Shown piece by piece: positions 7,507 to 16,125 of a stretch of DNA of 22,062 nucleotides. Under the pieces are notes generated by a model that worked only from the letters and a program-made list of their open reading frames with translations, was not told the origin of the DNA and made no database searches. The DNA is from CAVSWN01 sp046728115 (lineage in GTDB: Bacteria > Acidobacteriota > Vicinamibacteria > Vicinamibacterales > CAVVIG01): assembly GCA_046728115.1 (NCBI GenBank), contig JBKPDW010000127.1, positions 1 through 22,062 of the forward strand, given 5' to 3'. Made by a program: the position numbers and the translations under genes. Numbering within the stretch: the stretch's first letter is position 1; each line of letters starts with the position of its first letter.

Positions 7507-9444
7507 TCAGCGCTGGTAGGTCGGCACCAGGCGCACTTGCACACCCAGCAGCCGGCTGTCGCTCGATCCCGGCTGCTCGAGGAACGGCACGAATGCGTTC
7601 TCGCTCGCGATGCTGACCCAATAGACGTAGTTCGTCGGAAATGTCATCGGCCTGTATGGTACGCCGTTGCCGGGCCTTATCTGAATGGTCCGGACCTGAC
7701 CAGGTGCCAGCGTCAGCAGCTGACGATCGGCATCCGTTCGGACCGTCACGTGGTTCGGCTTCGGCCCGTTCGCAATCTCGATCGTCAGTTGTTGCAGCCG
7801 CAGCGGCCGGCCGGTGCCCAGCGCATCGTCGATGGCTGGCGCGCGAAGGATGAGGTCGGCCCGCGAGCGGCCTCGTACCCAGAACGTGTCGCCCTCGAGA
7901 TCGTACGCGTTGTCGTCGGGGAAGTAGGCCATCAACGGCGGATCGCCGGCTATCGCCTTCCGCGATCGATCGGGCTTCGCGTTGACGGGCAGATCGTTGA
8001 GTTGTGTCAGTTCGATCGGCAGAATCCGCACCGGTCCCGATTTGGCGTGCGCGCCCGGATCGAACGACATGTCGAAGGGATTGAAGACGAGCGCGGCCGT
8101 GAACAAGGCGCCGATGCCCGTGGCAATCAACGGCGCGACGAGGCCCGACAGCGCCGGCGTCGCAAAGAGAAACAACGGATAGAAACTCAAATAGTATCGA
8201 TTGCCCACGGGCCCACCGCCACCGGAATACGTGTACGGCATGTACAACAGCAACCCGGCGGCAGCTACGATTGCGGTAACGGCGGTGAGCCATTGCCACA
8301 GTGCGCGCCGCCGGGCTGCGCCGAAGAACATCAGCAGCGACACGACGCCAGGAAAGAAGTAGGGCACGAACCCGCTGTACCGGCCGAGGGTGAAGTACAC
8401 GAGGTTATGACCGAACACAGGCAGCGTGTCTTTGCTGACGAGTATCTCGAGCGGAAGGGCGTCGGTCGCGCGCGACTGGCCGGTCGTCACGAAGGTCTCG
8501 CGAGGGTTTGCAAACGGGAAGCCGGTGACTCCGTAGAAGGTTTTCCGATCGCCTCCCTGGTAATTCGCGTTTCCGGTGGTCGCGTAATTGACCGCGAACA
8601 ATGCCGCGACCACGGTAACGAAAACGGCGAGGGTGACGATCGCACGTCCCCACTGTCGGCGCCAGAGGGCAAGCAGGACGAGGGGGCCGATCAGCACGAT
8701 GTGAACGGGTTTGGAAAATGTGGCCAGGCCGAGCAGCGCGGCCGCAAGGTAGTCCGAACCGGACCCCGAGACCAGACGGGCGAGGCCATCCGGTCTGTCA
8801 TCCGACACGGGACCCTCTTTGTAGGTCCACGCGAAATAGGCCAGCAGCACGATCGCGAAGTTGAAGAGTTCCGGCGTGAGCCAGACGAAGTACACGGGAA
8901 CGATCGAGGCGCCCAGAAAAGCTGCTGCGTACGCCACGGCGGCCGACGGCGAGGACCCATGTTTCTGCAGCCAGGCAACGGCCGCGGCAAAGCACGCTGT
9001 CAGCAGCAGTGCATGCAGAACCAGAAAGCCATTCGTCCCGGCCAGCTTGACGAACGGCGCGGCCGCCAGTGGATAGATGAAGGACTTGCCGAAATACAAG
9101 CGGTCGACATCACTGGTCCAGCCGACGCGAAGCCAGGGAAATCCGGACACCCTTCGCAGCGCGAGATGGCGGCCCCGCTTCAGGAAGATGCCCTCCGGAC
9201 CGCTCCGGAATTCGTCCCAGACGCGCACCAGGTCGGCACGCGTGAAGGCGAAATCGAAATCGCGCGCGAGGCTGTACGAGAGGGTGTAATACGTCGCCTC
9301 GTCGCCTTTGAAACCGTGAGCCGACCGAGGGAAGTCGACCGACAACGAAAAACCGAGCAACGCGACGCAAACGAGCAACGTGGCGAGCGGGCCGACGCGG
9401 CGGCCCGTCGTAGTCGACGCAGAAACGGTACTCACGGAGGTCAC
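7507..9444 (-). CDS. GT-C-type membrane glycosyltransferase with C-terminal beta-rich domain
   Basis: This 645-residue protein has an N-terminal transmembrane helix (about residues 18-36) followed by a first-loop motif GDEATYY (D48, E49). That is the characteristic acidic pair of ArnT/PMT-like GT-C glycosyltransferases, which transfer sugars from polyprenyl-phosphate donors in the periplasm. About ten more hydrophobic segments follow to roughly residue 440. The last 140 residues are hydrophilic and beta-rich (TFWVRGRSRADLILRAP, then LTLAPGQVRTIQI), suggesting a periplasmic beta-sandwich appended to the enzyme. It starts at GTG 9444, which overlaps the stop of the glycosyltransferase gene upstream (GTGA), indicating translational coupling. 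The transferred sugar is unknown. Confidence 0.8.
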   Translation of the reverse strand: MTSVSTVSASTTTGRRVGPLATLLVCVALLGFSLSVDFPRSAHGFKGDEATYYTLSYSLARDFDFAFTRADLVRVWDEFRSGPEGIFLKRGRHLALRRVSGFPWLRVGWTSDVDRLYFGKSFIYPLAAAPFVKLAGTNGFLVLHALLLTACFAAAVAWLQKHGSSPSAAVAYAAAFLGASIVPVYFVWLTPELFNFAIVLLAYFAWTYKEGPVSDDRPDGLARLVSGSGSDYLAAALLGLATFSKPVHIVLIGPLVLLALWRRQWGRAIVTLAVFVTVVAALFAVNYATTGNANYQGGDRKTFYGVTGFPFANPRETFVTTGQSRATDALPLEILVSKDTLPVFGHNLVYFTLGRYSGFVPYFFPGVVSLLMFFGAARRRALWQWLTAVTAIVAAAGLLLYMPYTYSGGGGPVGNRYYLSFYPLFLFATPALSGLVAPLIATGIGALFTAALVFNPFDMSFDPGAHAKSGPVRILPIELTQLNDLPVNAKPDRSRKAIAGDPPLMAYFPDDNAYDLEGDTFWVRGRSRADLILRAPAIDDALGTGRPLRLQQLTIEIANGPKPNHVTVRTDADRQLLTLAPGQVRTIQIRPGNGVPYRPMTFPTNYVYWVSIASENAFVPFLEQPGSSDSRLLGVQVRLVPTYQR

Positions 9445-10634
9445 GTCGCGGGCTCACCCAGAAACGCGAGATCGGCGCGTGGGATGGCAGCCCGTCGCGT
9501 GGCACGCGACGTCTCGTCCAGGAGCCGATACAGACGCTCCATCTTGCGGACGAACACGTCGATATCATACCGGGCGCCTGTTACGCGCGCGCGTGCGGCG
9601 ATAGCCGCGCGTGTGCTGTCATCGCGAAGCAGGGAGACGATCGCATTGGCCAGCGAATCAGCGTCGCGACGAGGCACGACCTTCGCATCCACACCATCGG
9701 TGAGGATGTCGGCCAGACCATCGGCATCGGTCGCCACGATTGCCTTCCCCATGGCGAGCGCCTCGAAGGCCGTCAGCGGCGTGCCTTCCCACAAAGAGGG
9801 AAACACGACCAGGTCCAGCGCCGACAACACCGCCGCGACGTCCCTTTGAAAGCCCAGGAACACGAACCGATCGCCCAGCCCAAGCGCACGCGCCTGCGCT
9901 TCGAGCGCGGTCTGCAATTCTCCCTCGCCTGCGATGTAAAACCGCGCCTCGCGGAGCCGTGAGACGACTGGGGCGGCAGCGGCCACGAGATACTCGTTGC
10001 CCTTGCTCGGCATCAGGCGCGTGACGGTCCCCACGGCGAGTGCACCGGGCGGAATGCCCAACTGCTCGCGAGCCGCCCGGATCTCGTCTGCGTTTCTGTG
10101 CCGGCTGAATTCCTCGAGCGGCACGCCGAGGTACACGACGTGCGTACGATCCTCAGGTATCAATCGCGCTCGTGTGAGGAATTCGGCTGTCGATCGCGAC
10201 ACGGCGATTGCGATGTCGGTGTAGCCGGCGAGCGCGCGATCTGCCACCTTCTGGAACCACGGCGTATCCGTCAGGTTCGCGTGCTCGTGCAGGACGACGG
10301 GCAGCTTCCGCGTGGCCGCGGCCAGCCGACCGAATGTTGTTGCGCCATAGCCATGCAGATGCAGCAGATCGGCACGGCGCCGGTCCAGCTCCTTCAGCAA
10401 TGCAGGAAGCGTCATCGGATCGAACTTCGACCGGCTCAGATACGTCACGTTCAAGCCCTGGGCCTCGAGCGTATCGGCGGACGTGTCAGGCTGTCGAAGG
10501 CTGATCAACGAGACGTCGAAGCGCTCGCGATCGAAGCGCGGCATCATCCACGCAAAGAGTCGTTTTACGCCGTGAAGCCGGGAGCCGGCCCAGCCGAGGT
10601 GATCGCAGATGTGAACGAGGTTGAGGCGTTTCAC
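9441..10634 (-). CDS. Glycosyltransferase family 4 (GT-B fold)
   Basis: This 397-residue cytoplasmic or membrane-peripheral protein has two Rossmann-like halves. The N-terminal acceptor half contains LLHLHGYGATTFGRLAA (about 90-106) and HEHANLTDTPW. The C-terminal nucleotide-sugar half begins near VGTVTRLMPSKGNEYL, with R206 and K211 in the usual phosphate-binding positions. It carries the EX7E signature WEGTPLTAFEAL (E283 and E291), which is diagnostic of retaining GT4 enzymes. Length is normal for the family. It would add one sugar from a nucleotide donor to a lipid-linked or growing glycan. It begins at GTG 10634, overlapping the stop of the epimerase gene by 4 bases (GTGA), and overlaps the next gene in the same way. 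Confidence 0.92.
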   Translation of the reverse strand: MKRLNLVHICDHLGWAGSRLHGVKRLFAWMMPRFDRERFDVSLISLRQPDTSADTLEAQGLNVTYLSRSKFDPMTLPALLKELDRRRADLLHLHGYGATTFGRLAAATRKLPVVLHEHANLTDTPWFQKVADRALAGYTDIAIAVSRSTAEFLTRARLIPEDRTHVVYLGVPLEEFSRHRNADEIRAAREQLGIPPGALAVGTVTRLMPSKGNEYLVAAAAPVVSRLREARFYIAGEGELQTALEAQARALGLGDRFVFLGFQRDVAAVLSALDLVVFPSLWEGTPLTAFEALAMGKAIVATDADGLADILTDGVDAKVVPRRDADSLANAIVSLLRDDSTRAAIAARARVTGARYDIDVFVRKMERLYRLLDETSRATRRAAIPRADLAFLGEPAT

Positions 10635-11617
10635 AAGAGACCCTGGTCGCGGTAACAGGCGGCGGTCTGCCGAAGGCCGGTGTCGAGATCGACGCGCGGC
10701 GCAAACCCGAGTTCACGACGAGCGCGCGAGATATCGAATGCGCGGCTCTTGCGAAAAAAATCGACACGCCGCCGGTACAGCGGCGGTTCGATTCGGAGAG
10801 GCACGCACACCGCTTCGCACACCGCTCCAGCCAGCCAGACGGGCCAGACCGGTAGGTGGATCCGCGGCGGTCTCACATTCAGCACGTGAGCGATGGCGTT
10901 CACGAGCTCGGCGAGCGTGGTGTACCTCGCACCGGCCAGCAGGTACGTTTGGCCAGCCGCCGACGCCGTTTCCCCGCACAGTCGGAGGCCATCCACCACA
11001 TCGTCAATATAAGTGAGGTGATAGAAGACGTCACCCGACCCGAGCATCGGGAACCGGCCACGCGCGATCCCCCGAAAAATCTTCAGAAATCGCGTATCGC
11101 CAGGGCCGTAGATCCCGACAGGACGCGCGATCACCACTTCAAGCGCGCCCCGTTCACCGAATGTCCTGGCAACCTGTTCACCTTCGAGCTTCGTGCGCTG
11201 ATAGTGATCGCCGGGCGCAAGCGGCGCGTCTTCGGTCGCCGGTGGATGCTGCACGTGACCGTGGACGCCAGCCGTGCTGCAGTGCACGACTCGCCGGACG
11301 CCGGCGTGACGCGCGGCCTCGAACAGATGGCGCGTCCCGTCAACATTGATCGCCACGTACGCAGCAGACGGCTGACTGGCCTCCCGATATGTTGCGGCGA
11401 TGTGATAAACGAGCTCGATCCCTTCGGCCGCACGCCGGAGCGATTCAGGATCGATGAGATCGCCCGGAGCGATCTCGATGCCCGCGGCCTCGAGCGGCGC
11501 GGCGTGCGCGAGGCTTCGCGGCCGGACCAGCGCACGCACGCGATGGCCGAGCTGTCGCAGCTTCTCCGCGAGGTGGCCTCCGGTGAAACCGGTCGCTCCT
11601 GTGACGAGCACATTCAT
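10631..11617 (-). CDS. NAD(P)-dependent sugar epimerase/reductase (extended SDR)
   Basis: This 328-residue protein begins MNVLVTGATGFTGGHLAEKL. The GxxGxxG dinucleotide-binding motif (G7, G10, G13) marks an extended short-chain dehydrogenase/reductase. The catalytic set is present: S114/T115, Y139 and K143 in the YxxxK arrangement. It also has the RPVGIYGPGD segment seen in nucleotide-sugar epimerases and dehydratases. A close family is the hopanoid-associated sugar epimerase group (HpnA-like), but no hopanoid genes are nearby, and the glycosyltransferase next door favours a nucleotide- or lipid-linked sugar as substrate. It is the first gene of the minus operon (ATG 11617), so it has the operon's promoter upstream. 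The C-terminal DYxxGLRQTAACYRDQG-like end is typical. Confidence 0.9.
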   Translation of the reverse strand: MNVLVTGATGFTGGHLAEKLRQLGHRVRALVRPRSLAHAAPLEAAGIEIAPGDLIDPESLRRAAEGIELVYHIAATYREASQPSAAYVAINVDGTRHLFEAARHAGVRRVVHCSTAGVHGHVQHPPATEDAPLAPGDHYQRTKLEGEQVARTFGERGALEVVIARPVGIYGPGDTRFLKIFRGIARGRFPMLGSGDVFYHLTYIDDVVDGLRLCGETASAAGQTYLLAGARYTTLAELVNAIAHVLNVRPPRIHLPVWPVWLAGAVCEAVCVPLRIEPPLYRRRVDFFRKSRAFDISRARRELGFAPRVDLDTGLRQTAACYRDQGLL

Positions 11618-11812
11618 CCGCAGGTCAGGATCCGTTGCGGGGCGGATGACGGCATGTCAAAGGAGTTGTGATGCGGGATGTGCTCGATTGTACCGGCGGC
11701 CTCTCCAAGCGTCAACGCAAGGGCGCTGTTCACGCATCGGGCTGCAAGACTGTTTGATAGACTGGTCATGGGTCTCACAAACGGCTGAACAACTCAGCAA
11801 TTCTGATCGCAC
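11618..11812. promoter_or_regulatory. Divergent control region between the two glycan operons
   Basis: These 195 bases separate the first genes of two long operons read in opposite directions, so both main promoters should lie here. A perfect TTGACA hexamer occurs on the minus strand (11655-11660) but lacks a good -10 box at the usual distance. A TTGATA lies on the plus strand at 11754-11759, again without a clear -10. No terminator or riboswitch-like structure is seen. A shared regulator could control both operons from this site; that is inference from the layout. Confidence 0.45.
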
Positions 11813-13246
11813 ATGCCGTCACCGCACTTGAATGTCATTCGCCCGGCGATTACCGCAACACTCATAGCGCTACTGGTGTGGACGACTGGAGGCTTGCCGC
11901 TGAACGCGCTGGCCCCCGCTGCCGGAACCGCGGCCGCCGTTCGCGAGCTCACCGGCGCTCACACACGCATCGTCTGGGTCGAAGGCGACGGCACCGATCC
12001 GTACGCCGCTGGTACCGCGCTCGTGCTCATGGGACTCGACACCGACGATGGGAAAGGCGAGCACGTCATTGTCGGCGAACGTGGCAGTTATTTGAAGCCG
12101 ATGTTGATCAGCGGCGGCAAGCGCATTCTCTATTCGAGCCACGGCACGAGTGCCGCTGACCTGAGCGTGTTCGTCGTCAACTGGGACGGCACGGGAAAAC
12201 GTCAGCTCACCAGCGGATTTGCGTTGGCGGTCTGGGAGGAGCCCAAAACCGGACGCGATTGGGTGTACCTCGGAACCGACAACACGCAGAAAACTCCTGG
12301 CGATTTTCGAACCGTTTCGCGGTTCCCCGTGGATCGCCCTGACGCGCGCGAGCTGGTCTGGAACAAGACACCCGTGAGCGGTGACACGTTCCAGGTCTCG
12401 ACGGACGGAAAAACCGCCGGCGGTCTGTTCCCGTGGCCTGCGGCCGGCGTCGCCGACCTGCCGAACGGCCGCCTGCGAACATTCGGCGAGGGTTGCTGGA
12501 CGGCTTTCCGTGATGCCGGCGCCGGACTCTTCTGGTATTTCGACGGTTCGCACCGCAACGTGACAATCGTCGATCGCGCCACAGACAAACGCTGGACAGT
12601 GGCTCTCAACAAGGCTCCGGGGTTCAACGGCGCCGAGGTCTATCACCCGCGATGGGCCAATCATCCTCGCTTCGTCGCGATTTCGGGCCCATATAACCAG
12701 GGCGGCCCGAACCAGGTGCGGAGCGGTGGAAAACAGTCTGAGATCTACCTGGGACGCTTCAGTGCCGACTATTCGCGCGTCGAAGCGTGGGCTCGCGTCA
12801 CCGCGAACAACGCTGGCGATTCGTATCCGGACGTGTGGATCGACCGCGCGCAGAGTCCGCACGCGGTCGTCCTCGCTCCTGCATCCGGCAGTGCGCCCAA
12901 GGCCACGGCAAAACAGACGGTCGTCATCGAGGCGCGTTTGGCGAGTGCCGCCTCGATTCCTACCCCGAGATCCATCGCGCCTTATCGGAACGCGCTGGGG
13001 GTCAACATCTACGACGTCGTGAAGGTTGTGGAGGGGGACTACAAGGCGCCACGCGTGCTCGTTGCGCAGTGGGCCATTCGCGATGCGCGCGTCCTCGACG
13101 AGGCCCGGCAGCGGAGCGCCGGATCGGTCTCGAAGCTGACGATCGAGCGATACGATGCGCATCCCGAACTCGAAGGTGAGCGGCTCATCGCCGCGAGCGG
13201 GGGGCCGGATCTGCCGCTGTACTATGATGTGACCCCGCGCCGCTGA
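11813..13246 (+). CDS. Exported TolB-like beta-propeller protein
   Basis: This 477-residue protein has an N-terminal hydrophobic signal or anchor (about residues 9-28, ITATLIALLVWTTGGLPL). It is followed by repeated strand pairs typical of WD40-like (PD40) propellers of the TolB type: VFVVNWDGTGKRQLTSG at about 122-138, VYHPRWANHPRFVAIS at about 277-292, and EIYLGRFSADYSRVEAW. Such domains usually bind proteins or ligands in the periplasm and have no fixed enzymatic role. It is the first gene of the plus operon, with the MBOAT gene 21 bases downstream, so it may serve the glycan-modifying complex. The ATG at 11813 has no obvious Shine-Dalgarno sequence. Which partner it binds is unknown. Confidence 0.75.
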   Translation: MPSPHLNVIRPAITATLIALLVWTTGGLPLNALAPAAGTAAAVRELTGAHTRIVWVEGDGTDPYAAGTALVLMGLDTDDGKGEHVIVGERGSYLKPMLISGGKRILYSSHGTSAADLSVFVVNWDGTGKRQLTSGFALAVWEEPKTGRDWVYLGTDNTQKTPGDFRTVSRFPVDRPDARELVWNKTPVSGDTFQVSTDGKTAGGLFPWPAAGVADLPNGRLRTFGEGCWTAFRDAGAGLFWYFDGSHRNVTIVDRATDKRWTVALNKAPGFNGAEVYHPRWANHPRFVAISGPYNQGGPNQVRSGGKQSEIYLGRFSADYSRVEAWARVTANNAGDSYPDVWIDRAQSPHAVVLAPASGSAPKATAKQTVVIEARLASAASIPTPRSIAPYRNALGVNIYDVVKVVEGDYKAPRVLVAQWAIRDARVLDEARQRSAGSVSKLTIERYDAHPELEGERLIAASGGPDLPLYYDVTPRR

Positions 13247-13267
13247 GCACCGCTCCACACCCACTCG

Positions 13268-14725
13268 ATGGTCTTCAGCTCACCGCTCTTTCTCTTTTAC
13301 TTTCTTCCTGCCGCGCTGCTGCTGTATTACGCGGCGCCACGACGAGCGAAACACTTCGTGCTGACGGCCGTCAGCTACGTGTTCTACGGCTGGGCCAATC
13401 CGCTCTTCTCCTTCCTCCTGCTGCTGTCGACGCTCATCGACTACATCGCGGGGCTCGTGATGGTTCTGGGCAGTCCACGGCACTGGATGGAGCCCATCGA
13501 GCGGCTCGATCCGCACGTGCCCCGGACGAAGCGTCAGCGGACCGCGCTCGTGGTTTCGATGTGCGCCAACGTGGCGCTCCTTGGATTCTTCAAGTACTTC
13601 AACTTCACCGTGGACAGTTACAACGGCGTCCTCGGATGGTTGGGACAGGAAGGGCTGCGGATCGACTCGGCGATTCGTGTGGCGCTTCCCCTCGGCATCA
13701 GTTTCTACACGTTCCAGTCGATGAGCTATGCCATCGACGTATATCGCGGCGACGCGACGGCCATCAAGAGCTTCGTCGATTTCGCGACGTTTGAAACCAT
13801 GTTCCCGCACCTGGTTGCGGGCCCTATCGTCCGCTTTCAGGAGATCGCCGATCAGCTCCGCGGCCGCACGCATACGTCCACGAAGTTTGCCCGGGGCATC
13901 GCGTTTTTCACGCTCGGCCTCGCCAAGAAAGTGCTTCTGGCCAATCCGTGCGGAAAGGTTGCCGACGTTGCGTTCGGTGCCGGATCGCTCGGCGTTCTCG
14001 ACGCGTGGTACGGCGTCGTGGCGTACGCATTCCAGATCTATTTCGACTTCAGCGGGTATTCGGACATGGCCATCGGCTTGTGGCTGATGCTCGGTTTCGT
14101 CTTTCCGAAGAACTTCGACTCGCCCTACCTCTCGCAGTCAATCACCGACTTCTGGCGGCGATGGCACATCTCGCTTTCCACGTGGCTGCGCGACTACCTG
14201 TATGTTCCGCTCGGTGGTAACCGCAAGGGCCCCACGCGGACGTACATCAATCTGTTCATCGTGATGCTGCTTGGCGGGCTCTGGCACGGCGCCGCGTGGA
14301 ACTTCGTGGTGTGGGGTGGACTGCACGGCGCGATGCTCGCGTTCGAACGGCTGCGCGGCGGGCGGTCAGTCTATGCATGGCTGCCGGCGCCCGTTCGCGT
14401 CGGGCTGACGTTTGCCATCGTGCTCGTCGGATGGGTGTTCTTTCGCGCGTCCGATCTGAACGCAGCCGTACGATATCTCGGTTGCATGGCAGGTCTCACG
14501 AGCCAGCAGGACGGGGCCGCGCTGGTCGCGGGACTGGTCTATCAGCCGTACTACATGCTGACGGCTGCCATCGCTGCCATGGTGACGTGGAGTTGCCCCC
14601 AGACCTGGGAGTGGACGCGAACGCTGACGTCGCCAAAAGTCGCGGCGATCGTCGTTCTCTTCGTGCTGGCGTCGACCGTCCTCGTAACTCAGGCCTACAA
14701 CCCGTTCATCTATTTCATTTTTTGA
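13268..14725 (+). CDS. MBOAT-family O-acyltransferase (AlgI-like)
   Basis: This 485-residue multi-pass protein begins MVFSSPLFLFYFLPAALLLYY, the usual start of AlgI/DltB-type membrane-bound O-acyltransferases. Family motifs are intact: FYTFQSMSYAIDVYRG (about 146-161), FPHLVAGPIVR (about 179-189), QIYFDFSGYSDMAIGL (about 256-271), DFWRRWHISLSTWLRDYLYVPLGG (H300) and GGLWHGAAWNFVVWGGLHG (H340, H353). H340 corresponds to the invariant catalytic His of the family. MBOATs of this type pass acyl groups, often acetyl, across the membrane to an acceptor handled by a partner SGNH protein. The next gene, overlapping by one base (TGATG), encodes just such a partner. The length is typical. Confidence 0.95.
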   Translation: MVFSSPLFLFYFLPAALLLYYAAPRRAKHFVLTAVSYVFYGWANPLFSFLLLLSTLIDYIAGLVMVLGSPRHWMEPIERLDPHVPRTKRQRTALVVSMCANVALLGFFKYFNFTVDSYNGVLGWLGQEGLRIDSAIRVALPLGISFYTFQSMSYAIDVYRGDATAIKSFVDFATFETMFPHLVAGPIVRFQEIADQLRGRTHTSTKFARGIAFFTLGLAKKVLLANPCGKVADVAFGAGSLGVLDAWYGVVAYAFQIYFDFSGYSDMAIGLWLMLGFVFPKNFDSPYLSQSITDFWRRWHISLSTWLRDYLYVPLGGNRKGPTRTYINLFIVMLLGGLWHGAAWNFVVWGGLHGAMLAFERLRGGRSVYAWLPAPVRVGLTFAIVLVGWVFFRASDLNAAVRYLGCMAGLTSQQDGAALVAGLVYQPYYMLTAAIAAMVTWSCPQTWEWTRTLTSPKVAAIVVLFVLASTVLVTQAYNPFIYFIF

Positions 14726-16074
14726 TGACCACAGAGAGCCTTCCCACCGGTTCGAAACTCACTCGCGAAGATCTGGCGCGGATCGAAATCAGTCGTACGA
14801 TCGTCAGCCCCACCATCGCATGGACTCTCATCGCGGCGTTCGCGTTTCTCATCGGAACACCGATCCTCGTCGACTGGATTGCCGCCAGGCGGACGCAGGG
14901 GAGCATTCCTCAACCTTGGGTGCGGATTGCGGCGCTACCCGGCGAGGCGTGGGGACGTTTCATGGAATTGAGCCAATCCGAAGCCGCTAACTCAGTTACC
15001 AGCAGGACTCTGGCCGCGAATCGCGTGGTCCTCGCCGGATTCCGCGCGTTTGAGGACGGCATCGTGGATGAGAGCGCCGTAGCTGGTCGTGTACGGCCGG
15101 CGGCGCAGGCCGTGCTGAGCGGTCCGCTACGCGTCGGGAACGAACGCGTTTATCAGGGACACGGCGGCTGGCTGTTCTATCGGCCCGATGTGGACTATGT
15201 AATCGGTGCGCCCTTTCTGGCTCCCGTCGAATTGCATCGGCGACGCCTGGCGCCGGGCGAGTGGATCCAGCAGCCGCAGCCGGATCCGCGAACGGCTCTC
15301 GTGAAGTTCGAGCGCCAGCTCGAAGCGCGCGGCATCGCGCTCGTCGTAATGCCAGTCCCGGTCAAGCCCGCGATGCACCCGGAGAAACTGGCAAGCCCGG
15401 GACGCGAGTGGACCGTTCCTGTGAACAACCCCTCGTATCGCCTCCTGCTCGATGAGCTGCGCCGCGAACGCGTGATCGTCTTCGACGTCGGCGAGCGTCT
15501 CGCACAGGATGGCGAACGATCCGAGGCGTACCTGGCGACAGACACACACTGGCGGCCGGAGACGATGGAGCGAGCAGCGGAACTGCTCGGCGAGTTCATC
15601 AAGGGCCAAGTGGCGTTGGACATTGCGCCTGACGGATCCTATGACATCGAGTCGCGCACGGTGAGCAACGTCGGCGACACCGCGACGATGCTCGATCTTC
15701 CCCCGAGTCATGCGTTGAGCCGCGCCGAATCGGTCGTGATCCATCGCGTCGTAAGCCTAGACGGCACGCCTTGGCGATCGTCGCGGGATGCGGACGTGCT
15801 CGTGCTCGGCGACAGCTTCTCCAACATCTATTCGCTGGCCTCGATGGGCTGGGGCGATGCAGGCGGCCTCATCGAACACCTTGGACGTACGTTGAATCGG
15901 CCGATCGATCGCATCGTGCAGAACGACGATGGAGCGTATGCGACGCGCGAACGACTGCGTCAGGAGATCGCGTCGGGATCGGATCGGCTTCGCGGCAAGA
16001 AAATCGTCGTGCTTCAGTTTGCCGCACGGGAACTGGCATCGGGTGATTGGAGACTGATCGATCTCCCTCAATGA
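14725..16074 (+). CDS. AlgJ/AlgX-like SGNH acetyltransferase, membrane anchored
   Basis: This 449-residue protein has one N-terminal transmembrane helix (about residues 30-50) and a periplasmic body. It carries the catalytic signatures of the AlgJ/AlgX branch of SGNH proteins: TDTHWRP (D273, H275) and GDSFSNIYS (S364). It also has GGWLFYRPD (about 147-155), the segment typical of this family. In alginate biosynthesis these proteins, together with an MBOAT, O-acetylate the polymer in the periplasm; here the acceptor is probably the glycan made by this locus. I start it at ATG 14725, overlapping the MBOAT stop by one base, which signals translational coupling. A longer frame open from 14296 is just antecedent read-through inside the MBOAT gene. 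Confidence 0.9.
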   Translation: MTTESLPTGSKLTREDLARIEISRTIVSPTIAWTLIAAFAFLIGTPILVDWIAARRTQGSIPQPWVRIAALPGEAWGRFMELSQSEAANSVTSRTLAANRVVLAGFRAFEDGIVDESAVAGRVRPAAQAVLSGPLRVGNERVYQGHGGWLFYRPDVDYVIGAPFLAPVELHRRRLAPGEWIQQPQPDPRTALVKFERQLEARGIALVVMPVPVKPAMHPEKLASPGREWTVPVNNPSYRLLLDELRRERVIVFDVGERLAQDGERSEAYLATDTHWRPETMERAAELLGEFIKGQVALDIAPDGSYDIESRTVSNVGDTATMLDLPPSHALSRAESVVIHRVVSLDGTPWRSSRDADVLVLGDSFSNIYSLASMGWGDAGGLIEHLGRTLNRPIDRIVQNDDGAYATRERLRQEIASGSDRLRGKKIVVLQFAARELASGDWRLIDLPQ

Positions 16075-16080
16075 GCCCCC

Positions 16081-16098
16081 GGTAACGTGTGGTAACGT
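16081..16098. repeat. Direct repeat of GGTAACGT, 10-base period
   Basis: GGTAACGT occurs at 16081-16088 and 16091-16098, one helical turn apart, in the 51-base gap before the small membrane-protein gene. Two copies in phase could be a regulator site or an internal promoter element, but with only two short copies chance cannot be excluded. Confidence 0.3.
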
Positions 16099-16125
16099 CT
16101 CGTCATCCTGCGCGCATCGAAGTTA

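Noticed and set aside
7504..9849. 781-codon open frame on the plus strand
   Set aside because: It lies antisense to the GT-C gene at 7507-9444 and part of the GT4 gene. Its product is dominated by Arg, Gln, Asp, Glu and His with no domain pattern, as expected for the mirror of GC-rich genes. The minus-strand genes have clear motifs.
10631..11617. Hopanoid biosynthesis epimerase (HpnA)
   Set aside because: The protein resembles that group, but no squalene or hopanoid genes are in the window and all neighbours are glycan genes. The symbol is therefore not assigned.
11655..11660. TTGACA hexamer on the minus strand as promoter of the epimerase operon
   Set aside because: The hexamer is perfect, but no acceptable -10 box lies 16-18 bases downstream, so I do not call a promoter; only the region as a whole is reported.
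11870..13264. 464-codon open frame on the minus strand
   Set aside because: It mirrors the propeller gene on the plus strand, which has a signal peptide and repeated strand motifs. The minus frame has neither.
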